From Poriferisodalis sp965204125 (lineage in GTDB: Bacteria > Actinomycetota > Acidimicrobiia > Acidimicrobiales > Poriferisodalaceae), in contig NZ_OZ241968.1 in the NCBI RefSeq assembly GCF_965204125.1, positions 3,224,001 through 3,288,000 of the forward strand: a stretch of DNA of 64,000 bases, in the 5' to 3' direction. Positions 25,913 through 34,798 of the stretch are shown piece by piece. Numbering within the stretch: the first letter of the stretch is position 1; each line of letters opens with the position of its first letter. The notes beneath the pieces are model-generated. The model was not told where the DNA came from and searched no databases. It saw nothing but the letters and a program-made list of their open reading frames with translations. Made by a program: the position numbers and the translations under genes.

Positions 25913-27142
25913 TCAGATCGCGTCCACGACGTGCTGGAGCTCGCTGAGGTCCCGCGACAGCAACGACGCTCGGATCTCGTCAGGCCGGTCCGCGAACCTC
26001 GGGTCGCACTGGGGGCCATTGAGATTGTGAACCCCGGATTCCTCCACGGTCGGACCCCATTGGTTTCCGCCGTTGTCGCCGAGCTGCCCCGGATCGGTCA
26101 TGTCGATCGTGTTCGGCCCATAGCTGGCATCCACCCGGTCGCCGTCGCACATGTGCTCGTGAACGTGGCCGTAGGGATCATGCCAGTAGTCGTAGATCTG
26201 CGAGCCGTAGACGTGACGTCCGACGCCCCACGCCAGCGCATACGGCGCGCCCTCCGCCGCCCGCTCCCGGAAGTGCATATGACCCCGGAAGACGTCGTCC
26301 ATGCTGAACACCTCGAACGCTGCGTGGCTGAACTGCGCCTCGGGGGTTCCGTCCATGAGCGGCAGCACCAGCATGCTGTGGTGGTCGGTTTCAGCCGCGC
26401 CCCGGTCCATCCGCATGAACTGGAACATCACATCGGAGCCCGTCGACTTGATGAGCTCCACGAGCGGCGGCGGGAAGTGCTCTTCGGCCCCCGGCGGGAT
26501 GATCATCCGGGCTGCATCGCTGACGAGCATGCCGAAGGTGTTTTCGAGGAACCGCATGAAGGCCTGGTGCGCTCCTGGCGGCACGGCCGCCACCACGTGA
26601 CCGAGCCGATACACCTCGGGCGGACCGGGGTCCTTTTTGATCGGGTAGCGATTGCCGCTGACATCCTGCTCGACGCCTACTCGGTCGTCGACGCCAGCGT
26701 GGTTGTAGGTGATGCGATCGCGGCGGGGTGCAAGCGGCTCGGCTTGCTGGCCGTGCACGGCTTCGAGCACGAATCCGGTGATCGGCTCGACGAAGTGGAC
26801 GCGCTTGCCGCCGCCGAGCTCGCCTTCGACGCCGCCGATGTCGTGCACCGGCGAGCAGCCGGGAACAGCGTCGGCCAGTGCATCCAAGTCGCCTTCAGAT
26901 TCCACTTCGAACGCCCAGCCCATGAACTTCGCGGGTCCGCGATGCACCACATGGAGAAACGGCATCGGCTCGAGGCCCCGGGAGATCAGCACCTCGTCGT
27001 CTCGGTGCACGACAACGAGACCGAAGTCGTTCACGAACCTCTCCATGGCGTCCAGATCGGGCGCCGAAAAACGGATGTAGGCGATGTCGACGGCCTTCAC
27101 GATCGGCGTCGCAGTCTCAGGCATGATCGCTGTGTCGGTCAT
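25913..27142 (-). CDS. Two-domain VOC protein, extradiol ring-cleavage dioxygenase-like
   Basis: 409 residues with two VOC repeats of the 2,3-dihydroxybiphenyl/catechol 2,3-dioxygenase layout. Domain 1 starts AYIRFSAPDLDAMERFVNDFGL. Domain 2 starts YRLGHVVAAVPPG with SHAAFEVFSMDD later. The likely iron ligands are the histidine of GHVV, the histidine of SHAAF and an acidic residue in the HDPYGHVHEH region. It is longer than typical BphC/HsaC (about 300) because of an extra 70-residue tail. Its ATG overlaps the carotenoid oxygenase stop by 4 nt. Pairing with an HsaA-like hydroxylase suggests hydroxylation followed by meta-cleavage, by analogy with hsaA-hsaC. Confidence 0.8.
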   Translation of the reverse strand: MTDTAIMPETATPIVKAVDIAYIRFSAPDLDAMERFVNDFGLVVVHRDDEVLISRGLEPMPFLHVVHRGPAKFMGWAFEVESEGDLDALADAVPGCSPVHDIGGVEGELGGGKRVHFVEPITGFVLEAVHGQQAEPLAPRRDRITYNHAGVDDRVGVEQDVSGNRYPIKKDPGPPEVYRLGHVVAAVPPGAHQAFMRFLENTFGMLVSDAARMIIPPGAEEHFPPPLVELIKSTGSDVMFQFMRMDRGAAETDHHSMLVLPLMDGTPEAQFSHAAFEVFSMDDVFRGHMHFRERAAEGAPYALAWGVGRHVYGSQIYDYWHDPYGHVHEHMCDGDRVDASYGPNTIDMTDPGQLGDNGGNQWGPTVEESGVHNLNGPQCDPRFADRPDEIRASLLSRDLSELQHVVDAI

Positions 27143-28512
27143 GTCGCCTCCGTATCCGGCACCCAGTTGCCGTGGAATCCGTACGGCACGCGTTGCGGCA
27201 GCGGCACCCGGGCCACTGGAGGGCGGCCGAGGTCGCGGGCATCAAGAATGACCAGCTCGCTGGCGTCGGTCATCTCGTCGTAGACGTAGGACATCAGCCA
27301 GCCGTCGTCCTCGGCGCTGCCCTCGGGATCAGGGACGAACACAGCCTCGGCGCTGCCCCGGCCGGGGCCGTGGTCGTGGTACTCGGCCGTGCCGCTGTCG
27401 TAGTCGAACTTGTAGTTGGCCCCCGGGATGAGGCCGTCGCCGACTCCGACGGTGTATCCGAACCGATGCTTGCGTGCGGTCCGGTCGGCGCGGACCTGGG
27501 GAAACTCGTGGAACCGGTCGTCGACGCGTTCCTCGCTGACCCTGCGACTCACCGGGTCGACGGTCCAGCGATCGAGCGTGGGCCGGGAATCTCCGGCCGG
27601 GCCCAGCTTGTCGCGGTCGAACATCTTGTCGTAGCGGCACAGGTCGATCACCACCCGCCCGTCGCTGTCCTCGTAGGCATTCAGCGGGTGGAAGACGTAG
27701 CAGAGCCCGACGTCGCACCAGATGATCTCCTCGGCGGTGCCATCGCGGGGCAGCAGGCCGACCCGGGCGCCGTAGTCAGGGTCCCACCGGAACGGGAACG
27801 ACGCTTTGCCGCTGAGCGCGAGTTCCAGGTCGAGCGTGACGGGCAGGTCGTAGATGACGGCGTAGTTCTCGGTGAGCGACATGTCGTGGATCATCGGCAT
27901 GCCCGGCAGCGGCACATCGACCGTCTTGCGCACCCGACCGTCGGCGCCCACCACGACGTACTCGACGTGATCGAACAGGTCCTGCCACGCATAGCAGACG
28001 GCGTGCAGCTCGCCACTGCGGGGATCCAGCTTCGGATGCGCTGTGAAACCGGTCTTCAGCGTCCCGGAGAAGTCGTTGCGACACACCGTCTCGAGCTCGT
28101 AGCCCATCTCCACCGGCACCACGCCCGCTTCGACCAGCGCCCACGTCGTGCCGGCGAAGCCCCAGACACTCGTATTCGCAGAGAAGTCGAGCGTGCCGAC
28201 AGGCCCCGGCACCGCGGGTTCGCCCAACGCCTCCACCACGTCCTGGCCGCGCACCCAGCGGTTGCGATACCACTCGGCGCGGCCGTCGCGCAGCCGCACG
28301 CCGTGCACCATGCCGGTGCCGACGAACCAGTGGCTCGTCGCCGGATCGGTGGGCGCGATCGGGTTCGGCCCGTTGCGCAGGTATCGGCCTTCCAGCGACG
28401 CGGGAATCTCACCGATCACTTCTAGGTCGAACGCGGTGACCTCTTCGGACACTGGAGCGAAGTTGCCCTCGCTGTAGGTGTTCTGAGGCCGAGCTTCGGC
28501 GGTGTCGGTCAT
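27139..28512 (-). CDS. Carotenoid cleavage oxygenase family protein (RPE65/lignostilbene dioxygenase-like)
   Basis: 457 residues, typical family length. The four Fe(II)-binding histidines are visible in TAHPKLDP, MIHDMSLTENY, FHPLNAYED and PYGFHGNW, and the N-terminus has LRNGPNP. These non-heme iron enzymes split a C=C bond of carotenoids, stilbenes or phenylpropenoids with O2. In this neighbourhood of aromatic oxygenases a stilbene or phenylpropanoid substrate is as likely as a carotenoid. It is coupled by 4-nt overlaps to genes on both sides. Confidence 0.92.
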   Translation of the reverse strand: MTDTAEARPQNTYSEGNFAPVSEEVTAFDLEVIGEIPASLEGRYLRNGPNPIAPTDPATSHWFVGTGMVHGVRLRDGRAEWYRNRWVRGQDVVEALGEPAVPGPVGTLDFSANTSVWGFAGTTWALVEAGVVPVEMGYELETVCRNDFSGTLKTGFTAHPKLDPRSGELHAVCYAWQDLFDHVEYVVVGADGRVRKTVDVPLPGMPMIHDMSLTENYAVIYDLPVTLDLELALSGKASFPFRWDPDYGARVGLLPRDGTAEEIIWCDVGLCYVFHPLNAYEDSDGRVVIDLCRYDKMFDRDKLGPAGDSRPTLDRWTVDPVSRRVSEERVDDRFHEFPQVRADRTARKHRFGYTVGVGDGLIPGANYKFDYDSGTAEYHDHGPGRGSAEAVFVPDPEGSAEDDGWLMSYVYDEMTDASELVILDARDLGRPPVARVPLPQRVPYGFHGNWVPDTEAT

Positions 28513-29978
28513 TGCGGGCTCCCAGATTGGCGGGCGGCGAGGTCTATGTGGCGGCCTATCACGTTGCGGGTCACGGTGGCCACGTCGTCGTGCTCAAGGC
28601 CGTAGGCCCAATCGGTGCAACCTGTAGTGAACACCTCGCCGAGACCCCGCTCGAACCAGCCCATCACGGCCGCGCCGTGTGCGAAGCGCTCCCGGTTCTC
28701 GGGCGTGTCGCCGCCGCCGAGACGCTCGGTCACCCAGTTGAGCTCGCCGATGTAGCTGTCGGGCATTCCGGGCGGCGCTTCCGCGGTCTCCCACAGGTGG
28801 GCAGGCGCCGTGCCGAGCACCTCGAAGTTGGGCGGCGTGCCGCCGGTGGGCTTGGCGATCGGCAGTCCGTCCACCAGCTCGAGCTCGCAGCCGTCGCACT
28901 CGTAGCCCACCACGACCGGCTCGCCGCCGACCACGTCGCCCGCGATCAGCCGCAAGCCGTCGAACGCCCAGTGACCCGGCCTCCAGACCGTGTACCCGCC
29001 GGATCCCTTCGGGGCGCGGCGGCAGTGGGCGTAGCCGCCCCGCGTGAACGAGACGCCGGTCATCTCGTTCTCCGGTCGTCTCGTGAGCGGGTCGCTCCAC
29101 ATGGTGGACACGGTGTGCTGCTCATCGGTGCCCATCACCGGGTCGAGGTCGAAGTCGAGCTTGTAGCCAATCACCCGGTCGTCGCCGCCGAATCGCACCT
29201 GCCAGAACGACGTGTTGCCCGAGAAGAACGCAGCCGCGCCGCCGCTGTCCACCCAGCCCTCGACGTGATCGCGCATCTCGGCCGACCAGTACTCGTCGTG
29301 GCCGACGCTGATGTACAGCCGCCGCCCGTCGAGCAGACCGGGGCGGGAGTGCAGGTCGAGACTGGTCGCGTAGTCGAGCGCGACGCCGTTGCGCTCGGCC
29401 CAGCTCACGAAGAGCCGTTCCCAGTTCGCCCACCCGGCAGCGGCCGACCAGTAGGAGTACTTGTCGAAGTACTCGTCGACTTCGGGCCGTGGCAGCTGCC
29501 CGAACCGGGCGACCCGATAGCGATGCGGATCGGGCTTGTCCAGAAATCCCCGTGGCAGCGGCCGGTGCTGCGACGACTCGTGCCCGCCGGTGTAAAAGCT
29601 GGGCCCGCCCCAGTCGTTGTAGGCAGCCCACGTCGAGGTGGACAGCACCAGCAGCGTCTCGCCCGGCTCGGCGGCCCGCACGACGAAGAACGCCTCGGCC
29701 ACCTCGCCGTCGGTGCCGTGCAGGCGCACGAGATAGAAACCGGGCTGCCACGCCGGGTCGATGCGGAGCGAGAGCGAGGGGGTCCAGCCGCAGCCCTCGG
29801 TGGCGCAGTCGTCGGGCACCGACTGCTCGCTGACCGCCAGGTCCCGGGTCTCGACAAGCTGTTCGGCGGCGCCTATCCGCAGCACCTCGACGCGGCAGGA
29901 TCCACCATCGCCGCTGATCATCAGGTCGATGGTGTCCCCCGCCACGCCGCTGTGCGGCCAGCAGTAACCCGCGATCAT
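28509..29978 (-). CDS. N,N-dimethylformamidase beta subunit-like protein
   Basis: 489 residues resembling the C-terminal part of the N,N-dimethylformamidase large subunit: the LLVLSTSTWAAYNDWGG segment, YISVGHDEYWSAEMRD, and GYKLDFDLDP. Family members have an N-terminal Ig-like domain (here about 1-105) and an alpha/beta domain that binds iron for amide hydrolysis. No separate small subunit gene is seen. Its stop overlaps the start of the carotenoid oxygenase gene. It may hydrolyse an amide in the same pathway, but activity on dimethylformamide is not implied. Confidence 0.78.
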   Translation of the reverse strand: MIAGYCWPHSGVAGDTIDLMISGDGGSCRVEVLRIGAAEQLVETRDLAVSEQSVPDDCATEGCGWTPSLSLRIDPAWQPGFYLVRLHGTDGEVAEAFFVVRAAEPGETLLVLSTSTWAAYNDWGGPSFYTGGHESSQHRPLPRGFLDKPDPHRYRVARFGQLPRPEVDEYFDKYSYWSAAAGWANWERLFVSWAERNGVALDYATSLDLHSRPGLLDGRRLYISVGHDEYWSAEMRDHVEGWVDSGGAAAFFSGNTSFWQVRFGGDDRVIGYKLDFDLDPVMGTDEQHTVSTMWSDPLTRRPENEMTGVSFTRGGYAHCRRAPKGSGGYTVWRPGHWAFDGLRLIAGDVVGGEPVVVGYECDGCELELVDGLPIAKPTGGTPPNFEVLGTAPAHLWETAEAPPGMPDSYIGELNWVTERLGGGDTPENRERFAHGAAVMGWFERGLGEVFTTGCTDWAYGLEHDDVATVTRNVIGRHIDLAARQSGSPQ

Positions 29979-30028
29979 CTGGCGACCGTAGTTGGCCCGT
30001 TGCCGTGGTGGCGCAGGTGTGCCTGCGC

Positions 30029-30937
30029 TCAGTTGGCGTCGATGAAGTCGATCAATACCTGGGCCAGCTCGCGACCCTTGTCTTCCTGCAGGAAGTGCGC
30101 AGCGCCCTCGATGGTCACGTGCGCTTGACCTTGCGCGCCGGGCACGAGCTTGCGGAATGGCTTATCTGCCCCGGCAGTCACCGGGTCCTGGTCGCTGAAG
30201 CAGCACAGGAACGGCTTGTCGAACTGCTGCAGCACCCCCCAGGCTTCGCGGTTCGGCTGCGCCTCAGGATCGTCGGGCGACGTGCAGACGTGCGACGGCC
30301 ATGCGCGGGCTCCTGCCTTGTAGGAATCGTCGGGGAAGGGCGCGTCGTACGCAGCGATCACCTCGGGAGCGAACTCGGTGAGGCTGCCGCCGTTCACGAT
30401 GTCGCCGATCGGGAAGACCGGCGACTCCCGAGCGAACGTCTGCCAGTTCATGAAGGCGTCGCTGGGCGAACGATCCCCGGTAGGCAGACCGGTGTTGGCG
30501 ACGGCTACCCGAGCAAATCGGTCGGGCTGCGCGGTCACGAGCCGCAGGCCGATCAGGCCGCCCCAGTCCTGGCCGAAGAAGGTGATGCCGCTCAGGTCAA
30601 GCACGTCGAACACGAGGCTCGACATCCACGCAACGTGGCGGGCGTAGCTGTAGTCGGACTGCTCGGCGGGCTTGTCGCTGCGCCCGAAGCCGACCTGGTC
30701 GGGCACGATCACCCGGCGCCCGGCATCGGCGATGGGCCGGATCATGTGGCGGTACAGGTAGGCCCACGATGGCTCGCCGTGCAGCAGCAGCACCGGGTCG
30801 GCGTCGGGCGGTCCCTCGTCGAGGTAGTGGACTCGCAGCGAGCCGCCCTCTCCGTCGGGAATCTCGACGTAGTGCGGCTCGAAGTCGTACCCGTCCAGAT
30901 CGGCAAAGCGCTCGTCGGGCGTGCGAAGGGTCTTCAT
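30029..30937 (-). CDS. Haloalkane dehalogenase-like alpha/beta hydrolase
   Basis: 302 residues of the DhlA-like (HLD-I) subfamily. HGEPSW is the oxyanion-hole motif. The nucleophile elbow GQDWGG carries aspartate plus the halide-binding tryptophan. GAAHFLQED holds the catalytic histidine. Aspartate rather than serine as nucleophile separates it from esterases. Epoxide hydrolases share this Asp, but the tryptophan next to it and the HGEP motif favour dehalogenation, giving an alcohol and halide. I chose ATG 30937 because it overlaps the preceding gene by 4 nt. Confidence 0.87.
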   Translation of the reverse strand: MKTLRTPDERFADLDGYDFEPHYVEIPDGEGGSLRVHYLDEGPPDADPVLLLHGEPSWAYLYRHMIRPIADAGRRVIVPDQVGFGRSDKPAEQSDYSYARHVAWMSSLVFDVLDLSGITFFGQDWGGLIGLRLVTAQPDRFARVAVANTGLPTGDRSPSDAFMNWQTFARESPVFPIGDIVNGGSLTEFAPEVIAAYDAPFPDDSYKAGARAWPSHVCTSPDDPEAQPNREAWGVLQQFDKPFLCCFSDQDPVTAGADKPFRKLVPGAQGQAHVTIEGAAHFLQEDKGRELAQVLIDFIDAN

Positions 30938-31473
30938 GGTGTTTGCTCCTGTGTTTCGATTTGGGCCAAGACGAGTTCTGGGTCGGCGTCGGGCGATGCG
31001 AGCTGGCGCAGGCGGGCCGTGAAGCCGATGTAGTCCCACATCAGGTGCTGGCCGTCGCGCCAGCGGCGAACCTCGATCGGGCCGGTGCCCACATCGAGAC
31101 CGTGCGGGCGCAGCACGTGCACACCGTCCTCGAAGCTGGCGACGACGTGGATCTCGGTCGACTTGTCGAACTCCGCGACATCGTGCACGCCGTTCTCCAG
31201 CGTCCCGTCGCAGCGCATGTCGTGGATGATGCCCGCACCGGTCACCACCACCCGGTCGGCGGCCTGCTCGATGCGCTGCACATGTCCGATGGCAGGATGG
31301 CCGGGCTGCGCAGTGCCGTCCACATACACCCCCACGGTTTGCCAGAAGCCCCGCATGTCGGGCGCGCCGTCGCAGAGCGGCTGCGTGCAGCCGGCCAACA
31401 CCGGCGGCGGCCACTGCGTCCAGCCGCCTGCCGGCGTGTACGCAACAGGGATCGAATCGGCGGTGAGGGTCAT
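30934..31473 (-). CDS. Protein of unknown function, possibly lipocalin-like
   Basis: 179 residues starting at ATG 31473, 10 bp after the sulfatase stop. Not recognised. It contains an N-terminal GGWTQWPPPVLAGCTQPLCDGAPD-like region with two cysteines (read in pieces: GGWTQWPPP, then CTQPLCDG), then alternating beta strands such as RVVVTGAGIIHDM and GVHVLRPHGLDVG, and a final WDYIGFTARL. There is no signal peptide or membrane segment. The strand-rich pattern suggests a small beta-barrel. It is coupled to the haloalkane dehalogenase gene by a 4-nt overlap, so it may bind or modify that substrate. Confidence 0.65.
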   Translation of the reverse strand: MTLTADSIPVAYTPAGGWTQWPPPVLAGCTQPLCDGAPDMRGFWQTVGVYVDGTAQPGHPAIGHVQRIEQAADRVVVTGAGIIHDMRCDGTLENGVHDVAEFDKSTEIHVVASFEDGVHVLRPHGLDVGTGPIEVRRWRDGQHLMWDYIGFTARLRQLASPDADPELVLAQIETQEQTP

Positions 31474-31483
31474 CGGCGTTCCC

Positions 31484-33766
31484 CTATTGGCGGGCCATCT
31501 CGGTACGTGCGGCCGTCTCGGCATCGGCCTGAGACGCACCGCTCCGGTCGATCTCGACGGCGTGCAGGGCCCCGCTGAAAGCGAATGGGGCCTCGTAGCG
31601 CGGCGATACGGATTGCCCGTGGTCGAAACCGACACTGGAGCCGATCGAGGAGATGATGCGCATCATGTAGGGAAGCTCCGCGCTCCCGCAGGGCTCGCCG
31701 TCGATCGCCAGTTCGATGACGCCCTCGGTGCGGCTCGTGCGGCGGAGCCGTGCCGTCAAGACGCAATCGCCGTCGGGCACCTCGATGGCGGACTCGACGA
31801 CGGTGTGCTCGCCGAACGAGTTGTAGTCCACGACGAGACGGCCGCTCTGCACGAACACCGACATGCCCGAGTTGGCGTTGCCCGTCGCCCACAGCACGCC
31901 CGCATCGTCGGCGGCGCGGCTCACGTGCGCGGTGAGTTCCCACGATCGACCTGACGGTGACGCTGAAGCTGCCGAGGGGATCGGCGACAACGGCGGGCGG
32001 TAGCGGTAGCGCCGACTCGTCGGGTGCGGCGAGTGATCATCGAGGCGGGCGACGAAGAGTTCGATCATCCGTTCGTCGAGCGGCAGGACGCCGTTGCGCT
32101 CGGCCTCGGCCCACCACAGGCCGATCAGTTCCTCCAGCTTGCCGGGTTCGGTTTCGGCGAGGTCGTTGCACTCGGAACGGTCCGATGACAGTTCGTACAG
32201 CTCCCAGCGGTCGTCGTCGAAGGAATCGCCCCTGATGTGGCGCGCCACCGCCTTCCAGGTGACACCGTCCTGCTCGGCCACGAGCGCTCGGGATCCGGAT
32301 TGCTCGAAGTACTGGAGCGTGTTGGTGGCCGGTGCGTCCGTATCGGCGAGCACCGAGGCGAACGAGCTGCCGGTCACCGGAAGCTGTGCGTAACCACCGA
32401 AGACCTCGGGTGGCGTGATGCCCAGGAGCTCGTAGATCGTGGGAACGACATCAGACACGTTCACGAACTGATCCCGACGGGTGCCCTGCTGGTCAGCGGC
32501 GAGGCCGTCCGGCCAATGCACCACCAGCGGCACATGCACCCCTCCTTCGTGGGTGTTCTGCTTGTACCACTTGAAGGGACTGTTGCCGCACTGGGCCCAT
32601 CCCCACGGGTAGTTGGTGTGCGAGTTGGGCCCGCCGATGTCGTCGAGCCTTTCCATCACGTCGTCGGGGTCGTCGAGAATGCCGTTGAAGTACTTCATCT
32701 CGTGCATGACGCCGAACGGCCCGCCCTCCTGGGAGGCGCCGTTGTCGGCCAGCACCATCAGGATCGTGTTGTCGAACTGGCCCATCTGGCGCAGCCCGTC
32801 GACAAGGCGGCCGATCTGCTCGTCGGTGTGGTCGAGGAAGGCGGCGAAGGCTTCCTGCAGGCGGCAGGCGAAGCGGCGATGGCTGTCTGGCAGTTCGTCC
32901 CAGGGTTTCACTCCGGGATTGCGGGGCGCCAGCTGGGTGCCTTCGGGGATGATCCCCAGCGCGAGCTGTCGCTCGTACCAGCGCTGGCGAACCGCATCCC
33001 AGCCGTCGTCGAACCGTCCCCGGTACTTGTCGAGGTAGGCCTGCGGTGCCTGATGCGGCGCGTGGGTTGCCCCGAAGGGCAGGTAGGCGAAGAACGGCCG
33101 GTCCGGTCGCACGCCGTTGCTGTCGTTGATCATGCGCAGGAGCTGATCCACGAGGTCCTCGCTGAGGTGGTAGCCGTCGTCGGGCCCCGCAGGCGGGTCG
33201 ACGTGGTGATTGTCCACCACCAGCTCAGGGTGGAACTGGTCTGTCTCGCCTTCGAGGAAGCCGTAGAAGCGGTCGAACCCTCGTGCCAGCGGCCACTGGT
33301 CGAACGGCCCGGCGGCCGAGATGTCCTCGGTCGGCGCCAGATGCCACTTGCCGCAGCAGAACGTGGCGTATCCCTGTGCGCCGAGCACCTCGGCCACGGT
33401 CGCGGCGTGGTTGGTGATGTGGCCGAGCTGGTGCGGGAAGCCGGTGCGGTGGTTCGACACCGAGCGCATGCCCACGGCGTGCTGGGACCGGCCGGTCAGC
33501 AGCGACGCCCGCGTCGGCGAGCACAGCGGGGTGACATGGAAGTTGGTGAACTGCAGCCCGGCGGCTGCGAGCGCGTCGACATGGGGGGTGTCGATGTCGG
33601 AGCCGAAGCAGCCGAATTGGGCGAATCCCGTGTCGTCGAGCAGCACGACGACGACGTTGGGCGCATCGGGCCCGGGGTGCGGCCGGGAGGTGAAGTGCGG
33701 TTCGGATTCGGCGAGCGTGCGGCCGATGCGGCCTTCGAACGGCGTCGGCAGTATCGGATGTGTCAT
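31484..33766 (-). CDS. Type I sulfatase (arylsulfatase-like)
   Basis: 760 residues. VVVVLLDDTGFAQFG gives the metal-binding aspartates. CSPTR with cysteine 82 is the CxPxR motif converted to formylglycine, followed by ASLLTGR. GKWHL and the FAYLPFGATHAPHQAP region complete the active site. A C-terminal extension (about 580-760) forms a beta-rich domain. Similar long sulfatases hydrolyse aryl or alkyl sulfate esters. No signal peptide is apparent, so the enzyme may be cytosolic. I chose ATG 33766 since the upstream in-frame residues lack a start signal. No maturase gene is visible in the window. Confidence 0.93.
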   Translation of the reverse strand: MTHPILPTPFEGRIGRTLAESEPHFTSRPHPGPDAPNVVVVLLDDTGFAQFGCFGSDIDTPHVDALAAAGLQFTNFHVTPLCSPTRASLLTGRSQHAVGMRSVSNHRTGFPHQLGHITNHAATVAEVLGAQGYATFCCGKWHLAPTEDISAAGPFDQWPLARGFDRFYGFLEGETDQFHPELVVDNHHVDPPAGPDDGYHLSEDLVDQLLRMINDSNGVRPDRPFFAYLPFGATHAPHQAPQAYLDKYRGRFDDGWDAVRQRWYERQLALGIIPEGTQLAPRNPGVKPWDELPDSHRRFACRLQEAFAAFLDHTDEQIGRLVDGLRQMGQFDNTILMVLADNGASQEGGPFGVMHEMKYFNGILDDPDDVMERLDDIGGPNSHTNYPWGWAQCGNSPFKWYKQNTHEGGVHVPLVVHWPDGLAADQQGTRRDQFVNVSDVVPTIYELLGITPPEVFGGYAQLPVTGSSFASVLADTDAPATNTLQYFEQSGSRALVAEQDGVTWKAVARHIRGDSFDDDRWELYELSSDRSECNDLAETEPGKLEELIGLWWAEAERNGVLPLDERMIELFVARLDDHSPHPTSRRYRYRPPLSPIPSAASASPSGRSWELTAHVSRAADDAGVLWATGNANSGMSVFVQSGRLVVDYNSFGEHTVVESAIEVPDGDCVLTARLRRTSRTEGVIELAIDGEPCGSAELPYMMRIISSIGSSVGFDHGQSVSPRYEAPFAFSGALHAVEIDRSGASQADAETAARTEMARQ

Positions 33767-33815
33767 CGAAGCTCCTGGGACGATGCCGGAAACCAGTTGG
33801 CGCGACTGCGCTGCC

Positions 33816-34637
33816 TCACAGCGTGACATTGGTGAGGTCGTCGCCGATGACGACCTCGCCGTCGAAGTGTGCCGCTGCCAGATCGACCCACTCGGGGTAC
33901 TGCTCGGGGGTGGGCGCGGGAACCATGTGCGTCAGCACCAGCCGCTTCACGCCGACCCTGGCCGCGGTCTGTGCCGCTTCGACGACATCGGAGTGGTAGT
34001 CGAGGATGTCCTGCGCCATCGGGTTGGGGCTCAGCCCGATGAGGTCCTTGCGGATGACGGTCTGCACGTAGGCATCGGCGCCGGCGGCGAGTTGGTCGAC
34101 GCCGTCGCAGGGGATGGTGTCTCCGACGATCGCGGCGACCGCGCCGTCGTGGGAGAGGCGGTAGCCGAGCGTGGGCCGCACGGGCGCATGCTCAGTTGCC
34201 GCTGTGCTGACGCTCACATCGTTGACGTCGAATGTCTCGCCCGCTTCGAGTTCGATCACGTCGACCTGCGGCTCGTTGACGAGCACGTCGTGGTGGGCGA
34301 TGCGGTAGCCGATGTCGGCTTCCAGTGCGCCGAGCTGCCGTTCGACGAACTGCGCTGTGCCGGGCGGTCCGTAGACCTGCAGCGTGGCGTTGCCCTGACC
34401 CAGGACCCAGTGCGTCGTGATCACGTCGTTCAGCGCGCACACGTGGTCGCTGTGCAGGTGGGTGATCAGCACGGCGCTCAGGAAGACCGGCAGCGAGCCG
34501 CCGCCGGCCATGCGCATGACGACGCCGCGGCCGGCATCGACGAGGATGTGCGTGTCGCCGGCTTTGACGAGCGTGGACGGCCCGGCCCGGTTGGCGTCGG
34601 GCAGCGGTGAACCGGTCCCGGTCAGCACGATGTCCAT
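33816..34637 (-). CDS. Metallo-beta-lactamase-fold hydrolase (RNase Z/arylsulfatase-like)
   Basis: 273 residues. Zinc motif THLHSDH near residue 60, a metal-bridging aspartate in VGDTIPCD, and a late LTHMVP histidine. The N-terminus VLTGTGSPLPDANRAGPSTLV is typical of the RNase Z/alkylsulfatase-like MBL group. It is 49 bp upstream of the sulfatase gene and probably in the same transcript, which makes sulfate ester or lactone hydrolysis more plausible than tRNA processing. ATG 34637 is the first good start. Confidence 0.85.
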   Translation of the reverse strand: MDIVLTGTGSPLPDANRAGPSTLVKAGDTHILVDAGRGVVMRMAGGGSLPVFLSAVLITHLHSDHVCALNDVITTHWVLGQGNATLQVYGPPGTAQFVERQLGALEADIGYRIAHHDVLVNEPQVDVIELEAGETFDVNDVSVSTAATEHAPVRPTLGYRLSHDGAVAAIVGDTIPCDGVDQLAAGADAYVQTVIRKDLIGLSPNPMAQDILDYHSDVVEAAQTAARVGVKRLVLTHMVPAPTPEQYPEWVDLAAAHFDGEVVIGDDLTNVTL

Positions 34638-34798
34638 GACACTCCCCTGACGGCCCTGTATATCCAGGCAAGCCTCGGTGAATCGGCGGGACCCTAGCAT
34701 TCTTTTGCCAGTATTTCTGACAATATCTCTGAGGCGTTGCGGACGGGGCCTAGCTGTATGGTCCGCTCACGTCCTACCTGCACGTGAAGGCAGGCCGC

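Noticed and set aside
31484..33766. Selenocysteine in the sulfatase
   Set aside because: Its active-site motif is an ordinary Cys codon (CSPTR) and there is no internal TGA.
32237..33826. Long open frame on the plus strand opposite the sulfatase gene
   Set aside because: The minus-strand sulfatase carries all catalytic motifs. The opposite frame has none and is a high-GC shadow.
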